64,000 nt of DNA from Phascolarctos cinereus (GCF_002099425.1 NW_018343984.1:19026501-19090500), one strand, 5' to 3'. Positions 42,470-53,700 are shown, numbered from the stretch's first letter. Notes: generated by a model from the letters alone, not told the origin. Translations and numbers: made by a program.

Positions 42470-44120
42470 AGCTAAGCTCTGCTGCCAAGTATTTTATATA
42501 TGTTTTCTTATCTGAACTTAACAACGACCTTCCAACATAGGAGCTATGAGGATTAGTGGCCCCTATTTTAGAATGAGGACACCAAGAAATCTCAGGGAAT
42601 TTGACAAAAAATGCTGGGAAAACTGGAAAAGAGTATGGCAGAAACTAGGCATAGGCCAAAATCTCACACAATGTACCAAAATAAAATCAAAATGGTCATG
42701 ATTTAGATATGAAGGCTGATACTGTAAGCAAACTGGAAGAGCAAGGAATAGTTTACCTATCAGATTTATGGAGAACAGAAGAATTCATGACCAAACAGGA
42801 GATAGAGAACATTATGAAATGGAAAATGGATAAGTTTGATTACATTAAATTGAAAAGTTTTTGCACAAAGCCAATGCAACCAAGATTAGAAGAAAAGTGG
42901 AAAATTGGGAAAGAATTTTTACAACCAGTGTCTCTGATAAGCCCTCATTTCTAAAATATATAGAGAATTAAGTCAAATTTATAAGACTACAAGTCATTCC
43001 CCAATTGATAAATGGTCAAAGTATGTGAACAGGCAGTTCTCAGATGAAGAAATTAAAGCCATCTATAGTCATACAAAAAAATACTCTAAATCACTATTGA
43101 TTAGAGAAATGCAAATCAAAACAATTCTGAGGTACCACATCACATCTATCAGATTGGCCAAGATGACAAAACAAGAAAATGATAAATGTTGGAAAAGATG
43201 TGGGAAAATTGGAACACTAATACATTGTTGGTGGAGTTGTGAAATGATCCAACCATTTTGGAGAGCAATTTGGACCTATGCCCAAAGGGCTATAAAAATG
43301 TGCACACTCTTTGATCCAGCAATAGCACTTCTAGGGCTATATCCCAAAGAGATCATACAAATGGGAAAAGGACCCACATGTACAAAAATATTCATAGCAG
43401 CTCTTCTTATGGTGGCAAAGAATTGGAAATTGAGAGGATGCCCATCAATTGGGGAATGGTTGAACAAGTTGTGACATATGAATACAATGGAATACCATTG
43501 TGCTATAAGAAATGATGAGCAGGCAGACTTCAGAAAAACCTGGAAAAACTTGTGTGGACTGATTCTGAGTGAAGAGAGCAGAAGCAGGGGAACATTGTAC
43601 ACAGTAACAGCCACATTGTGTGATGACTAACATTGATAGACTTAGCCTTTCTCAGCAATGCAAGGATCTAAGACATCTCCAAAGGCCTCATGATGGAAAA
43701 TGCCATCCACATCCAAAGAAAGAACTATGGAGTTTGAATACAGATCCAAGTACACTATTTGTTATTTTTTTCTTCTGTTGTGTTTTATTTCCTCTTTCTG
43801 GTGGTTCTTCCTATTGGTTCTAATTCTTACTTATAACATCACTAATGTGAAAATGTTTAATAGGAATATAAATGTGTAGCCTATATCAGATTGTATGCTG
43901 TCTTGGGGAGAGAGGTGGGAAGGGAGGGGGGGAGAAAAAATTTAAAACTCAAAAGCTTATGGAAGTGATTGTTGATAAATCAAAATATACTAATAAAAAA
44001 AAGAAACCTCAAGGAAGTGATTTGCCCTGGATCAGGAGGCTATCCAGCTATCGGAGATAAGATTTGAATCCAGGTCTTCCTAGCTTGCAGCCCAGCACCC
44101 TCACTAGCATGCCATGCCAT
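42470..44120 (-). repeat. MIR-type SINE, antisense, split by an L1
   Basis: 'acaacgaccttccaacatag' and 'agaatgaggacaccaagaaa' on the left, 'gccctggatcaggaggctat' and 'tttgaatccaggtcttccta' on the right. The L1 at 42600-44000 separates them. Confidence 0.75.
42600..44000 (+). mobile_element. L1, 5'-truncated, 1.4 kb, with target-site duplication
   Basis: It holds the ORF2 C-terminal region and 3' UTR. Translated pieces include D-K-F-D-Y-I-K-L-K-S-F-C-T-K (42709-42954) and an 149-codon piece (43025-43474) with an intact C-x3-C-x7-H-x4-C cysteine motif, then R-G-C-P-S-I-G-E-W. It ends with a T-rich 3' UTR, 'tgctgtcttggggagagagg' and an A tail. The target duplication aagaaatctcagggaa (42584-42599) recurs as aagaaacctcaaggaa (44001-44016), 14 of 16 identical. 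The frame is broken. Confidence 0.95.
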
Positions 44121-44124
44121 CAAC

Positions 44125-44420
44125 AGAACACATCTAATCTCTCTTCCATTTATCAGCCCTTCAAATATTTGCAGATAAACTATAATGTCCTCCCTCACCC
44201 CTTCTACCAAGTCTTGTATTCTCCAGGCTAAAATTTCTCATTTCTTTTAACTAGTTATTTCAATCTGTCATCATGATGTAGTCTCCATCCTTGCTCTCTT
44301 CATTTGGATTCTCTCCAGTTTGTTAATGTCCTCCTTTAAAACATCGCCTCCAAATCTAAACACAACATTCCAGATATGGCTTGACCAGGGCAGGGCTCGT
44401 CTATCTGCTCAGTTCTGAAA
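44125..44420 (-). repeat. L3/CR1 fragment
   Basis: 'cagcccttcaaatatttgca', 'ctccaggctaaaatttctca', 'ttctctccagtttgttaatg' and 'caacattccagatatggctt'. Confidence 0.85.
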
Positions 44421-44434
44421 GCGACATTTTCAGA

Positions 44435-44560
44435 TAATCAGAGAAGCAAGGTTGAAAGAGATGTCAAAGGTCACCTAACTCTACCCCAACTAGAAGCACA
44501 GATCTATTGTATAGCAGGCCCCAACAAGTGGTCCCCCAGCCTCTGTTTTAATGCCTCCAG
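44435..44560 (-). repeat. Second L3/CR1 fragment
   Basis: 'gttgaaagagatgtcaaagg' and 'caacaagtggtcccccagcc' are the other end of the L3 terminal region, so this is a separate copy. A family X head follows at 44560-44645 ('accaagtgcctgcagcatgc'). Confidence 0.65.
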
Positions 44561-44649
44561 GCAACAACAAATATTTACCAAGTGCCTGCAGCATGCAAGT
44601 ACCAGATCTAGAAGCTGGGAGCGAGACAAAAGACAAATAAGATTTGAAT

Positions 44650-45798
44650 CACTTGGCAAACAGATTGCAAAATTACACTTTGGTTCAGCACAGGAAATTA
44701 TGGTAAGAAGCTAATTTTCCCTATCCCAGGCAACAGAGAAAACCCTAAGTAGCAGCTCATTGTGTGAATAAATGCTCTGGCCAGACTTTGCATTCAGCTC
44801 TTATGACATTTTTCTGTTCTACACAGTGTCAGGCTACTTAGAGGTTAATTTGGGCCTTCAGACAGAGACTTTCCTAGACAAAATAGATAGTCTGGTTCTG
44901 TAGCAAAGCTATTTCAATCAATAATTGCTTTGAGGACTATTTGAGCTTCGAGCCATGCTTGGTCCCAAAGAGAAATGTGAACTGAAAGCAATTGTGAACT
45001 AGGTTTAAATGTTTAGAGGAGGCAGCAGGACCTCGAATAAAGATGGAGGGCACCTGGCTTAAAAATGGCCTTTACCTCTGACCTTGGCAAGTTGTCTAAA
45101 TGCCCGGTGCCTTCCCTTATCTCTCTGTAAGATGGAGCAATACAGTCCTAATCTGTGTTGAGAGGCTATCTATAAATGGGGCTGTACAAAGGATATCTAT
45201 AATTGTCTGATGCTGGAAGAACACAAAACGACCTTGGCGTTGGGTTTGTGGGAGATAACAAACTCCCTGGTTGTTTCAGGCCATGTGGACAGGTGTAATT
45301 GTGGTGGGACTTGGCAAACGTTGGGTGCTCCCTTGAGGTTGAGGGGGTGCCGTGTGCATTAAAAAGGAGATATAGCTTCTCCCTTGTTTTCTTGCTTTAA
45401 CTCAACTGGTTGGCATGCAGTTCCCTCTGCCGCTAAACACCCCTTAAGGGAGGAGCAGTGCTGTTTCCCCTACCTCACACGAGGCTTGCATTTGGACCTC
45501 TGGTTACCTTTCATCATTTTGTGTTTTCTTTCCTGAGCAGGTGACCAAACACCATCCTAAAGAAGAATGTGTCCAGGCTTGTAGGCGATCTCCTTAGTTG
45601 GACAGGTTGGAATATCATGGGTCTGATAAGTGGGGCTGACTGGCAGGATTAATTAAGCTTTTATATTAATTACCATAGACAAATGCTAATGAAAGGAGGA
45701 TCCCAAGCCCCTGGCTTTGTTTGACAGAAGATGGAGACTTTGAGCGCTGACATGAAATGTGAAATGTCTAATTAACAATCCCGCAAAATGATTGAAGG
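44650..45798. other. Repeat-poor block with dense regulatory-like motifs
   Basis: About 1.15 kb without recognisable repeat. At 45600-45790 several factor-like sites cluster: CTGATAAG (GATA type, 45623-45630), two ATTAATTA-type homeodomain cores (45648 and 45665), ATGCTAAT (octamer-like, 45683-45690) and TAATTAAC (45769). A splice-acceptor-like sequence ends at 45540 but leads to a short frame. Confidence 0.5.
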
Positions 45799-45799
45799 T

Positions 45800-46785
45800 C
45801 TAAACAAGACTCTGCCCACTCCAGTCTATCCTCTGTCCTGTTCACAGCTGTCAAAGTGATTTTCCTAAAGCCCAAATCTAACCATGTCACCTCGCCACTT
45901 ACTCAATAAAACCCAGTGGCTCCCTATCACCTCCGGGATCAAATACAGACCTCTGTTTGATGAGTGAGGCCCTTACTAACATAGCTAACCTCTACTTTTC
46001 TAGTCTTCTTCCATTGTCCACTTTCCTCCACGTACTCTATGATACACTTGCCTCCGTATGGGTCCTCCCACAAGACACTCCGTCTCCAGATTTCAGGCTC
46101 TGCCACAGCCTGGCCCCATGCCTGTGATGCGTTCCCTCGTCTCCACCTTTTGCTTTCTCTGGTTTCCTTCAAGTCTCAGCTAAAATCTTACCTTCTGCAG
46201 GAAGCCTTTCTGAGTTCCTCTTAATTCTGGTGCCTTCCCTCTCTCGATTATTTCCAATTTATTCTGTAGGCAGCCTGTTTCTGCATAGTGTGCATGTGTT
46301 TCTCACACTGGACTGAAGTCCCTAATGGTGGCAGCTATCTTTTGGGGGTTTTTTTTGGTACCCCCAGTGATTGTGCAGTGCTGGGTACATTTGTTGTTGT
46401 TTGTTTGTGTCCAACTCTTCATGACCCCATTTGGGGTTTTCTTGACAGAGATACCAGAGTGGTTTGCCATTTCCTGCTCCAGTTCACTTTATAGATGAGG
46501 AAACTGAGGCAAACAGAGTTAAGCAACGTGCCCAGGGTCACACAGGTAGTGAATGCCTGAGGCCAGATTTGAACTCAGAGAGATGAGTGTTCCTGACTCC
46601 AGGTCTGGTTAAGTGACTTGTCCAGGGTCAAACAGCTAATAAGAGTCTGAGGCCAGACTTGAACTCAGGGAAATGAGTTTTCCTGACTCCAGGCCTAGCA
46701 CTCTATCCACTGCACCACTTAGGTGCCCACCTGGCACATGGTAGGTACTTAATAAATGTTTTTTGACTGACTAACGAGATTGGGG
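45800..46785 (+). mobile_element. L2 3' region split by a SINE
   Basis: 'ctgtcaaagtgattttccta', 'aacccagtggctccctatca', 'aagtctcagctaaaatctta' and 'gggtacat' run to 46390. The final 'ctggcacatggtaggtactt' lies at 46728-46785, beyond the SINE. Confidence 0.88.
46391..46727 (-). repeat. Marsupial long-tailed SINE with internal tandem duplication
   Basis: Antisense SINE with 'gtgtccaactcttcatgacc', 'ggggttttcttgacagagat' and a head 'tccactgcaccacttaggtg'. The part from 'gttaag' to 'gactccagg' is present twice in tandem (about 46519-46608 and 46609-46698). The flanks 'ctgggtacat' and 'cctggcacat' fit its target duplication in the L2. Confidence 0.88.
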
Positions 46786-46789
46786 CAGA

Positions 46790-47205
46790 TTGAGGCTGTA
46801 GTTGTAAATTAGGTTAATGGATTGCTCTTATGAATCTGTTAATAAATGGTGTGGATCTTTTGTTTTTCTTAGCATGTCCTCTCTCTGCAGGAATAAAATA
46901 CCTGTCCCATATTCCATTCATATTGGACATCTATTACACATGAGCCAAAACCTTAACTTTAAGCAATTTAAGAACTGGATGGTTAGTAAACCAGAGCCTG
47001 AAAAAAGGAGACTTGCTTGCTTCCCATTAGAGGCTGGGCTTCCTCCAAGGCTGAACCAGTAAGGACTACATGTGTGGGTTCAAACGAGTGGATGGGGGCC
47101 TTGGAAGGAGGGAGGAGGTGCAGTGCCCAACTCCTGGGCCCAGCACCAGGAAAATGCTATTTATGTTCAAGTGATGCACTGGCCATCCAGCAAACTGAAT
47201 TCTCA
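46790..47205. other. Unassigned
   Basis: No recognisable repeat. The 81- and 64-codon frames lack family motifs. Confidence 0.4.
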
Positions 47206-47206
47206 C

Positions 47207-47462
47207 CCTAGGCAGCTGAGCAGATAGAGTACTGCATCGGGAGTTGGGAGTATCTGAGTTCAAATCCAGCTTTAGATATTTACTAGCTGTGTGGCCTTGG
47301 GCAGGTCACTTAATCTCTGTTTGCCTCAGTTTTCTCAACTGTAAAATGAGGATAATAATAATAATATCCACAGGGTTGTTATGAGGAGCACGAGATATCA
47401 TTTGTAAAATGGTTAACTCAGGGCCAGGCACATACTAGGTACTTAATAAATGTGTGTTCCCT
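47207..47462 (+). repeat. MIR-type SINE, full length
   Basis: 'tatctgagttcaaatccagc', 'agctgtgtggccttgggcag', 'cctcagttttctcaactgta' and 'catactaggtacttaataaa'. A separate MIR 3' scrap follows at 47475-47555. Confidence 0.9.
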
Positions 47463-47639
47463 TCTCCTTCTGGGTGCTTAGCTTTCTCATCTGTAAAGAG
47501 AAGAGTTGGATTAGACAATCTCTAAGGTCCCTTCTGGATCTAATTTTATAATTTTCCATTGTCATTATTTTCTTGCTTCAAAGTTGAGACCATCCTACTG
47601 ATATAAAGGGGAGAGAACATGGTAACCAACCTGGGGAAA

Positions 47640-48040
47640 GAATGTTCCATTTGGAGCCAGGAGGACTGCCTCTAGATGCTGTGTGACTCGGAGCAAATCC
47701 TTTACCCTCTCTGGGCTTTAGTTTTCCTGTCCATTAGAGGGAAATATGTGAAGTATCTGAGTTCATCAGAGTGGGGAACTCCCTCTGTCAAATGAGTGTA
47801 ACTTGTCCATAACTTAGTAGGAAAGTCCCAGGATATAGAAGTTAGATGACTTGCCTAGGGTCACTTAGCATCAGACTTGGTATTTGAAGCCAAATCTTCT
47901 GGACTCCAAACCCAGCACTCTATTCCATGTTGCCTTTACATGCAAAGTAGGGATAATAATACCTGCATAGGACTAGCTGTAAGGATCCAATGAGATAATA
48001 TATGTTAAAATACTTGGTAAATCATAAGTCATTATACAAA
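47640..48040 (+). repeat. MIR-type SINE split by an antisense SINE
   Basis: Head and core at 47640-47757 ('ttggagccaggaggactgcc', 'ctctctgggctttagttttc'), 3' half at 47936-48040 ('agtagggataataatacctg', 'ccaatgagataatatatgtt'). Confidence 0.7.
47760..47935 (-). repeat. Marsupial MIR-type SINE, antisense, inserted in the MIR
   Basis: 'gtggggaactccctctgtca', 'agatgacttgcctagggtca' and 'ccagcactctattccatgtt' match the 28500 type in inverse order. Confidence 0.7.
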
Positions 48041-48119
48041 GGTAAGATATGTTTGTTGCCTTACATCTGGTTTTAAATGTATTCAGAAAATCAGCAGTGA
48101 ATGATAGAGTTGCGTATAT

Positions 48120-48335
48120 AATTCATTGATTTTATGTGGCATTATGATGTTTGCCCCACAGTTCTAATCTAATCCAGTGTCTGGTACATGGTAGGTTCTT
48201 ATTCAAGGTTATTGAATTGTATTGAAACGTTTATGAAGTGCCTTGTATGTGCTATGTGTTTGGGATACAAAGACAAAACGGAAGATGGTCTCTGCCCTCA
48301 GGGAGCTTACATTCTACTAGAGAGGTTATAGTCTG
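48120..48335 (+). repeat. L2 3' end followed by family X head
   Basis: 'tctggtacatggtaggttct' closes the L2. 'tgtttgggatacaaagacaa' and 'ctcagggagcttacattcta' open a family X copy at about 48229. Confidence 0.65.
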
Positions 48336-48850
48336 TCATATTCTGACCCACCACTGCCAAAGGCAGTCTTGCCTTTCTTTCCTCACCTTTGTCCCTTCTT
48401 CTGATTGGGGCTACCCAGAACCCATCCAGGCTGCTTCACTGCTCACACAGCTTGTCTGAGATGGGAGTCATTAACTCTATTCCTTCCTCTGACAGCAGAG
48501 CACCAGAGTGAGTGAGAATTTTAGCGAGCCCATCAGGTTTCTTTTGCTGAGAAATTCTATCCATGCACTGTATCCACTTACATGATGTACCTTAGCTGTG
48601 TTACAAACAGGGGTATATCCTATCAGGCCAGCATCTCACGAAATTGACCTGGGGAAATATCTCTTGTCTTTGATGTTTTCTGGGGAGAGATCTCTTGTCT
48701 TTGATGCTTTGGGAAAAATGCAGCTCCTGAAGGGGAGGTTGCTGCCTAGCTGTGCATGAAAGACAGATTCAGGATTGGGCCCACTTCCAATGGCTGATGA
48801 TAAACAATAGTTTCAGGTCAATTTGAATAAGCTAGTGCCAGAGAGGATGG
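48336..48850. other. Unassigned, with a 31-bp tandem duplication
   Basis: 48650-48680 and 48681-48711 are two copies of a 31-bp unit, both centred on 'ctcttgtctttgatg'. Otherwise nothing is recognised. Confidence 0.5.
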
Positions 48851-48908
48851 CTTTGCCATAGTTTCATTGGCTGCCAAAGTTGGAAGGGACCTAAAAGATC
48901 ATCTAAAC

Positions 48909-49247
48909 CAGTGATTCCTCTAGTCTTTTGTTCAGCAAACCCCCTTCAGGGGTTGTGAACTCCCAGAGTATATTAAGATACTATTCATAATATTCTTTTG
49001 GATACATTCATTAAGTGCTTACAATAATTGCCCCCAAAAGTTCTAAATTAAAATTTATAACCCACAATTATAATTATAAAACGGAGCATTTAATTCTACC
49101 TATAATTATGAAAATGTACAATGCTTCAAACACGTGTTGGGCAATTATTTACTGCTTGGGTGCCTTTCAAGAATTTTTGGCACAAACTCCTTGGGCCATC
49201 ATCACAAATCATCAAGGGATTCAAAAACAACTAAATGGGAACCACTG
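48909..49247. mobile_element. hAT-type element, 339 bp
   Basis: Inverted ends 'cagtgattcc' and 'gaaccactg'. Target octamers atctaaac (48901-48908) and atttagac (49248-49255) match at 6 of 8. It sits inside an L3/MIR-type terminus ('ttggaagggacctaaaagat'). The interior is AT-rich and non-coding. Confidence 0.85.
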
Positions 49248-49255
49248 ATTTAGAC

Positions 49256-49635
49256 CAAATCTCCTCATTGTATAGATGGGGAAACTAAAGGCTTGATAAG
49301 TGCCTCACCCAATGTCACATTGCTAGAAACTAGATTCTGAGGCCCTTTGGCACTTTGTTGTGCAATCATTTTTCATTTGTGTCCAACTCTTCATGACCCC
49401 ATTTGGGGTTTTCTTGGCAAAGATACTGGAGTGATTTGCCATTTCCTTCTACAGCTTATTTTACAGATGAGGAAAGTGAGGCAAATAGGGATGTGACTTA
49501 GCGTCACACAACTAATATGTGTCTAAAGTCAGATTTGAATTCAGGAAGATGAGTCTTCTGACTTCAGGCTCAGCACTCTATTCGCTGCAGTGCTACCTAG
49601 CTGCCCCTCTGAGGCCCTACTTGTATCTAGGAGTA
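49256..49635 (-). repeat. MIR-type antisense flank carrying a long-tailed SINE
   Basis: 49256-49346 has 'tagatggggaaactaaaggc'. The SINE occupies 49347-49607 ('gtgtccaactcttcatgacc', 'ggtttcttggcaaagat'-type tail, head 'gtgctacctagctgcccc'). Its target duplication TCTGAGGCCCT is exact at 49336-49346 and 49608-49618. Confidence 0.9.
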
Positions 49636-49799
49636 AAAGGAGCTATCAGAGAAGAGAGAGCAATATGCAATACACATCATTAAATAACATTAGATTTTGC
49701 ACTGCGAATTCAGGTTGAACTCAAAAACAGCTAAAACACTTTGGCCCTTTCATATGATTTTATGTTAAGAAAAAGTTCCTGAATATTTTACTTATACAC

Positions 49800-50055
49800 T
49801 TAGGGACAACAAGGTAGCACAGTGGATTAAGTGCCGGAGGCAGAAAGACCCAAATTCAAATCTTGCCTCAGACACTTACCAGTTGTGTGACCTGGGTGAA
49901 TCACTTAAACTCAGTAAGCCTCAGTTTCCTCAGCTATAAAATGGGGATAATAACAGCACAGACCTCCCAGGGCTGTTGTGAGAACAAAATGAGATAATAG
50001 TGAAGTGCTTTGCAAACTATAAAACTAGATAAATATTAGCTTGTTATTATTGTTG
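49800..50055 (+). repeat. MIR-type SINE, full length
   Basis: 'aaggtagcacagtggattaa', 'ttgcctcagacacttaccag', 'cctcagtttcctcagctata' and 'gaagtgctttgcaaactata'. Confidence 0.9.
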
Positions 50056-50269
50056 ATTTTTGAACCCAAATGTAGGATTTTATATTCATTTGTGTTAATG
50101 CCAAGAGAATAAAAGAAGAGTCTCGCATGGGTAGACCCTCTCCTTTATGGAAGATTTATGGAAAGATATAGAAGAGAGTTATAGAGGATAAGAGGGCATG
50201 GTTAGTGTGTGATCCATAACGTTGGAAGGAAAACACGCATGTTGACTAGATCATAGTACTCAAGTATTG

Positions 50270-51375
50270 TGGTACATTTCCACATGATAGATTTGGTCCA
50301 GTTTTTCAATCTGTTGGAGTCTTTAGGTATCTTGACTTTTGTATTTGTTTCCTTCCCAGATTCATGCCCCCTGCAACCTTGAAAGACATACCCTCTCTAT
50401 TTTCATAGAAGTCATTGCTAAAAACTTTGAGCAAAACAGGGTTAAGGGTAGGTCCTGGATGATGTGAGGTCATCAATTTACTGCTCTTTGTGAAAGTCAT
50501 TGGACTCAGTGGACATCCATCATCCCATTCATGTTCCTCCATGTTGTGTGCAAAGATATCATGAAGGGGAGAAGGGAGCCAGCATTTATTAAGCACAGTT
50601 ACTACATTCCAGGTACTGTACTAGATGCTTTACAAATATCTTATCATTAATATCACCTATCTCACAACAACTCTATGAGATAGGTGCTGTTATTATTGAG
50701 AGATGGCCCATATGAAATCCACATACATTGTCAGGCCCTATTTCTGGCAGTACATTAACCTAGGCAAAAACAAAATGGAGGAGAAGTGGAATGGGATTGA
50801 CTGATTTGATATAACTGGTGTATAGTGAATCCATGATAAATAAGAACAATAGCTAGCATTTACATTGTGGTGTAAGGTTTCCAAAGCATTTTATAAACTT
50901 TATCTAATTTTATTCTCACAATGTCCTTGAAAGATGTGCTATTATTATCCCCATTTTACAGATGAGGAATTTGAGACAGGGAGAGGGCAAGTGACTTGCA
51001 CAGGGCTATACAACTGACAAATTCTGAGGCCTCATTTGAACTCAGGTCTTCCTTACTTCAGGACCTTACTTCAGGATCTATCCACTGCACCATCCGCTGA
51101 CTCATAAATCATAAGGATCACAGCTTCCTTTTTAAAGTGCACAGAAACCATCCATTTAACAACCCATTCTAGAATGTTGTCAAGGACTGACATTACACTT
51201 ACTGGTCCATAATTCCTGTATTTTATTTTCTTCTTTTGAAAGCTGCGACAACATTTGTCCCTCGACAGACTTCTGGCATCTCTCCCATTCTTCATAGTTC
51301 CTCAAAGGCTGCTGGCAATGGTTCAGTGATTAAATGCACTCAATATCCTCCATCCTAATTCATCTGGGTCAAACA
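50270..51375 (-). repeat. L3/CR1, long copy split by two SINE pieces
   Basis: L3 blocks at 50270-50555 ('ttcccagattcatgccccct', 'aacagggttaagggtaggtc') and 51110-51375 ('gttgtcaaggactgacatta', 'gacttctggcatctctccca'). Between them lie a MIR or X-like antisense piece (50565-50710), an unassigned part and a full antisense MIR-type SINE (50845-51103). Confidence 0.7.
50845..51103 (-). repeat. MIR-type SINE, antisense, inserted in L3
   Basis: 'aatagctagcatttacattg', 'ccccattttacagatgagga', 'gcaagtgacttgcacagggc' and 'gatctatccactgcaccatc'. Confidence 0.88.
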
Positions 51376-51404
51376 ACAAACTCATTTTGAGCAACTATAT
51401 GGGA

Positions 51405-51845
51405 TAGGGAGAAGAGCCCTGAATGTGGAGTCAGAAGAGGCTTCTAGGTGGCACAGAACAATGCTGGGCCCAGAGTCAAGAAGACCTGAGCTCAAATCTA
51501 GCTGCAGGTACTTATTAGCTGTGTGACCCTGGGCAAGTTACCTAACCTCTGTTTGCCTTAATTTGCTCATCTGTAAAAGGTGGATAGTAATAGCATCTAT
51601 CTCCCAGGATTATTTTGAGAATCAAATAAAATAATGTTTGAACCCTTATCACAGTGTCTGGCCCATAGAAGGTAATAAATAAATTCCAGCTATTATTATT
51701 AAAAGAATCCTAGATTGGAATCCCATTTCTGACACTTAACATTTTCGTGGACTTTGGGAAATCAACCTCCCTTCAGGGAGTTTTTTCATCTGTAAAATGG
51801 GTACCTTGTCCAGGTTTTGTGAGGATCAAATGAGATACTGAATAT
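51405..51845 (+). repeat. MIR-type SINE carrying a second SINE
   Basis: The outer MIR lies at 51405-51447 and 51705-51845 ('ttggaatcccatttctgaca', 'tcatctgtaaaatgggtacc'). The inner SINE lies at 51448-51704 ('gagtcaagaagacctgagct', 'gctgtgtgaccctgggcaag', 'tcacagtgtctggcccatag'). Confidence 0.85.
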
Positions 51846-51959
51846 CAGTAGCAACACTTTCCAAATTTCTTCTGAGGTTACAGTTACCTTCTGAATAAAT
51901 CACTAGAAGCAGACACTGCTGGGTTTGAGAAGTTCCAGTAGACTTTCTATAGTTACTGA

Positions 51960-52325
51960 TATACTTCCCAAGACTAGGTCCTGGGCACTCTTCTCTTCTC
52001 CCACAAAGCTATTTTGCTTGGTGATCCCATCAAGTACTATGGATTTAGTGATCATCTATATGAAATTTTCAAATCTATCTATCCAGCCCTAATCTCTCTC
52101 CTGAACTCCAACTGCTTATTGGACATCTTGAGCTGCAAAATCCTGTAGAATTCTTAAATTCAAAGTGTCCAAAATGGAATCCTTCCCCCCAAAACTTGTC
52201 CTCTTCCTAATTTCCCTTTTACTGTTGAGACTAATTTCAACTTCCCAAGTAATCCAAGCTCGAAACTCAAATGCCATCTTTGACTCCCATCTCTCACCAT
52301 CCCCCATATCCAATCTGCCATATTT
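51960..52325 (+). mobile_element. L2, upstream 3' region
   Basis: 'atccagccctaatctctctc', 'gtgtccaaaatggaatcctt', 'tcctaatttcccttttactg' and 'tcaccatcccccatatccaa' follow the L2 segment that precedes the part seen at 45.8 kb. Confidence 0.8.
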
Positions 52326-52660
52326 GAGAGATGTTATGGAGATAGAATGAATAGAACTAGCATTTAAGTAGATAAACGAAGCAAAAGAGAGTGAGGCATC
52401 TGGGATAACTTCAGATTTGTGAACTTGTCTGAATGGAAGGTTGGTGGTGCCTTTGACAGAGATCAGAAAATTCAGAAGAGGTTAAAGGGGAAAGATGATG
52501 AGCATGTATTTTTGATATGTTGAATGAATTAATAGAAAGCCTTTAGTAAGCACTTGATATGTTCCAACCACTGTGCTGAGCACTGGTGATAGAAACAGAA
52601 AAAAATGCAGTCCCCGCTCATTGTCTAATTAGAGGAGAAAATATTTTTTTAAATGTCAGC
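52325..52660 (+). repeat. Family X fragments
   Basis: A late X block at 52325-52520 ('gaaggttggtggtgcctttg') is followed by an X head at 52530-52660 ('accactgtgctgagcactgg'). Confidence 0.55.
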
Positions 52661-52869
52661 TGTGAAATATGTGGTCAGAAGTCCTTGTGAAGATGAGAAT
52701 GTCCATAAGTCCCTAAGTTATATAAGTGGGTCAGATACAGTGCCAGGGGCCTAAAGAGAATAGATGCAGAGCAGATGGTCAAACTGGAGGCTCTAGGAGG
52801 CAATTGCAGATCAGATGATAAGGCCTAGTGGCCCTACATGTCCACAGGAAGGAATTGAATCAGTAATCA

Positions 52870-53700
52870 GTTCTTGATTTGTCTTTTAAACTTGTTTTAT
52901 CTATTAAGGTAAATGTTTCACTGATTCCCACTATTATTTTTTTTTCTAAAAAGAGTCATATTTTCTATTGAAACAGAAAGTCCTGACTGCAGAGCACTAA
53001 ATTTTCTGAGACAGTAGCAGGTAGAAGAAGCACCAAGGGAAGGAGGCTAATCACTGGGCTTAGACTACTTTAATAGGCGCCACTGTCCACTCAGTGTCGG
53101 CGGCCCAAGATAGAGGCATCATGTCGAGGAGGAGCTAACTAGCCTCTAGAGGGCAGGTCTTGCACATTTAACTCCATTAAGTGACAGCAAATGTCACAGT
53201 TGCCATACCATTGATTCCTTGGCCATATTTAATGAAAAATGCATGGCCCTGGCTCACTCCTGCTGGATTTTGGATCGCCAGTAGCAACTTGGTCATGAGA
53301 AATGTTAAGCTCTGCAGGTATGATGGAGACTGTGAACTCTTCTAATTATAGCTGCCAAAGCACCGAGCTCATGCTCCATTAGGATGGGAGCTTACGCCTC
53401 CCCCCACTTTGTTCTAGGGCTCTTGCTTTGGAGCAGAAATGTTTCATGTGTGATTATAGGTGCAAGGTCATCTCTGAGGGTAAAAATTTGATGAAGAGCC
53501 ATTTATTTATGAGTTATTGAGACTAAAATGTAATCAAGAAATCTTTTGTGCTAAAATGGCTCTAGGCAAGGGACAGCAACGTCTGAAAGGATGGCTTGTC
53601 CAGCTCTCACTGAGCTTCAATAATTCAAAGATGTATGATTTCCTAAGTCTAGGCACTCCTTCCATTGGCACAGATAGCAACCCCTCGAAAACCTGTTAGA
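52870..53700. other. Repeat-poor block with CTCF-like site
   Basis: No recognisable repeat. CCTCTAGAGGGCAG at 53143-53156 fits the CTCF core consensus CCNSYAGRKGGCRS at every position. An NKX2-like TTAAGTG lies nearby at about 53177. Motif matches alone do not show binding. Confidence 0.5.

Noticed and set aside
45540-45605. Possible exon after a strong splice acceptor
   Set aside because: The frame meets a stop after about 18 codons and no good donor follows.
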